The notes below the pieces were generated by a model, which searched no databases, was not told where the DNA came from, and saw only the letters and a list, made by a program, of their open reading frames with translations. This document shows positions 62,649-64,000 of a stretch of DNA of 64,000 nucleotides, one piece after another. How positions within the stretch are numbered: the stretch's first letter is position 1; each line of letters opens with the position of its first letter. The stretch is from Struthio camelus (taxonomy: Eukaryota > Chordata > Aves > Struthioniformes > Struthionidae), in assembly GCF_040807025.1 (NCBI RefSeq), contig NC_090964.1:6634001-6698000 (forward strand), written 5' to 3'. The position numbers were made by a program, and so were the translations under genes.

Positions 62649-62677
62649 CTTCTTCCAGTGGAGCAGAGGAAGAGAAG
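62649..62677 (-). other. WDTC1: Likely 5'UTR part of WDTC1 first coding exon
   Basis: A pyrimidine-rich acceptor ending CTTCCCATAG sits just upstream on the minus strand (AG at 62679-62678), so about 29 noncoding bases would precede the ATG in this exon. An in-frame upstream ATG at 62708 would then be intronic. Confidence 0.5.
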
Positions 62678-62679
62678 CT

Positions 62680-64000
62680 ATGGGAAGAGCTGCTGTGCAA
62701 CCAAGCATGCCAACAGAGCAGAGATCCGCAGTAAGGGCATTTAATTACCTACAGGACAAAAAAGGGAGTGAACAAAAGCAAGCATACAAACATATTAGGC
62801 CATTCATATACAACATTAAGCACTTTTTTTGAAAAACAACAGTGCCTAAAAACTGAAAAGTTTTGTATAAAGGCCCTTCAAGAAATTCAAGAAGGGCAAG
62901 CAGCAATATAGGAATGAAGAAAAGCTGACTTAAGAGGCCACCCCCAGTTTATAGACAAATTCAAAATGAATTGCAGGACTCCACATGTGTCTAGAAAAGC
63001 ATTTCCAAAACAGCAAAGAACTTGCAAGTCTAGGACCACATCCTGTCCCACAGCCCTTCTGCCACCTTCACATGTGCAGCCTACTTTCATCCAATCTCAC
63101 TTTTCCCATTCCCCAACTCTAAAACCAACAAGCTTAATTACACTGACAGGCTATATGACACGGATACTTTTTGGCCACCTCTTCAGACCAGTGTTGTTAA
63201 CAAAATTTGCAGTTGAACACAAGACATTCGTTTACCACATCTGATTATCAGTCAAAGTAAGATAACTAAAAGAGCGTAAGCGTTCCTTAGAAATCATAAT
63301 AGCCAACCACCAAGCAACGCTATCATCTGAACACTCGATTATATCAGTAAGAGAAAAGGGATGATCTTTTTAATCTGTATTTCCAGGAATAATTTGCATT
63401 TTCCACATCGCTAGCCGAGTTCCATATTTAATGCACTAACCTAGATAATTTAAACCCCACAAAGTTAGCCACACCTGGTAGAAAACATTCAAGCTGCAAA
63501 GTGTTTCTGCCAACCCTGCTTCTGCAAGGCTGCCCAGCAAAGTACCAGTGACTCTCGAGAAATGATGTCATTCACCTCATTTGCATACCACAGACCAGGC
63601 ACTATCCCATTTTGACATTTCTAAAGTTTGCTTCAAAGACAAATCATGTTTTAAATACTCGTTTTGTCCTACATAAACTAGTAGTTTTAAATTCTCTTTA
63701 ACAAGCGTTCACAAGCAGAACAAGGCCCAAATTTTCAAATGAATCCTCCTTTGAATGAGGAAATGCTGATTCACTGAAACAAGAACATTTCACAGGAACA
63801 CAATTACAAATAACTCCACTGAGTTCAGAGAGAAGTTTTAACGAACCCTGCCTGCTGCTCCATTGGTTCATCTGGCAGGTGGCTGGGCATCCACGGTTAG
63901 CAACTTCAGGGCCGCGCAGCCGCACCACGGCTTCCACAGCCCCTGCACCTCAGAAGAGCCCTGGACCTCAGGCTCCATGCAGCTTCAGAAAGCTGTTTGT
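62680..64000 (-). other. Right flank, probably WDTC1 5' intron
   Basis: AT-richer DNA with no recognised exon. The last 100 bases turn slightly CpG-richer, which may be the edge of an upstream island. The WDTC1 promoter is probably beyond the window. Confidence 0.4.

Noticed and set aside
62646-62708. Upstream in-frame ATG extending WDTC1 by 20 codons
   Set aside because: An acceptor-like CTTCCCATAG lies between it and the family start MAKVNITRD, which matches known WDTC1 proteins.
63698-63937. 79-codon minus-strand frame at the right edge as a WDTC1 5' exon
   Set aside because: No match to WDTC1, whose start is accounted for at 62648; composition and context do not support a coding exon.

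Overview
This is nuclear DNA from a bird, or less likely another sauropsid. The evidence is four vertebrate genes with small introns, a 5'-truncated CR1 LINE carrying the typical ATTCTGTG-type 3' end, very high GC with long C/G runs in the first 27 kb, and no prokaryotic operon structure. Gene order matches human 1p36.11 (WDTC1-TMEM222-SYTL1-MAP3K6) read in the opposite direction, the block carried by a GC-rich microchromosome in birds. The species cannot be told from sequence alone.

Layout. 1-1.9 kb is GC-rich upstream DNA that grades into a CpG-island promoter. 1.9-13.4 kb is MAP3K6 (ASK2) on +, reconstructed as 28 coding exons (1324 codons plus stop) with every splice phase consistent. 13.5-17.15 kb is SYTL1 (Slp1) on -, 14 coding exons (564 codons plus stop), tail-to-tail with MAP3K6. 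17.2-28.3 kb is gene-poor, with a 27/45-bp minisatellite at 18.6-19.1 kb, a GATG-type microsatellite at 22.2 kb, and a candidate small secreted leucine-rich-repeat gene on - at 22.1-24.0 kb that I cannot assign to a named family. 28.3-36.9 kb is TMEM222 on -, six coding exons (184 codons plus stop), starting from a CpG island with a CRE and ETS-like sites. 37.5-45.2 kb has no recognisable coding gene and may be long WDTC1 3'UTR or intergenic DNA. 45.2-62.65 kb is the coding part of WDTC1 on -, 15 coding exons (671 codons plus stop). Its 5' noncoding exon and promoter are probably past the right edge.

Functionally the genes are unrelated neighbours: a stress-activated MAP3K, a Rab27 effector in exocytosis, a multipass membrane protein of the RTE1-like family, and a WD40/TPR substrate receptor of CUL4-DDB1 ligases. 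No virus-derived element, CRISPR array, tRNA or rRNA gene was recognised. Exon boundaries were inferred by hand from GT/AG sites, phase and remembered family sequences, without alignment software.
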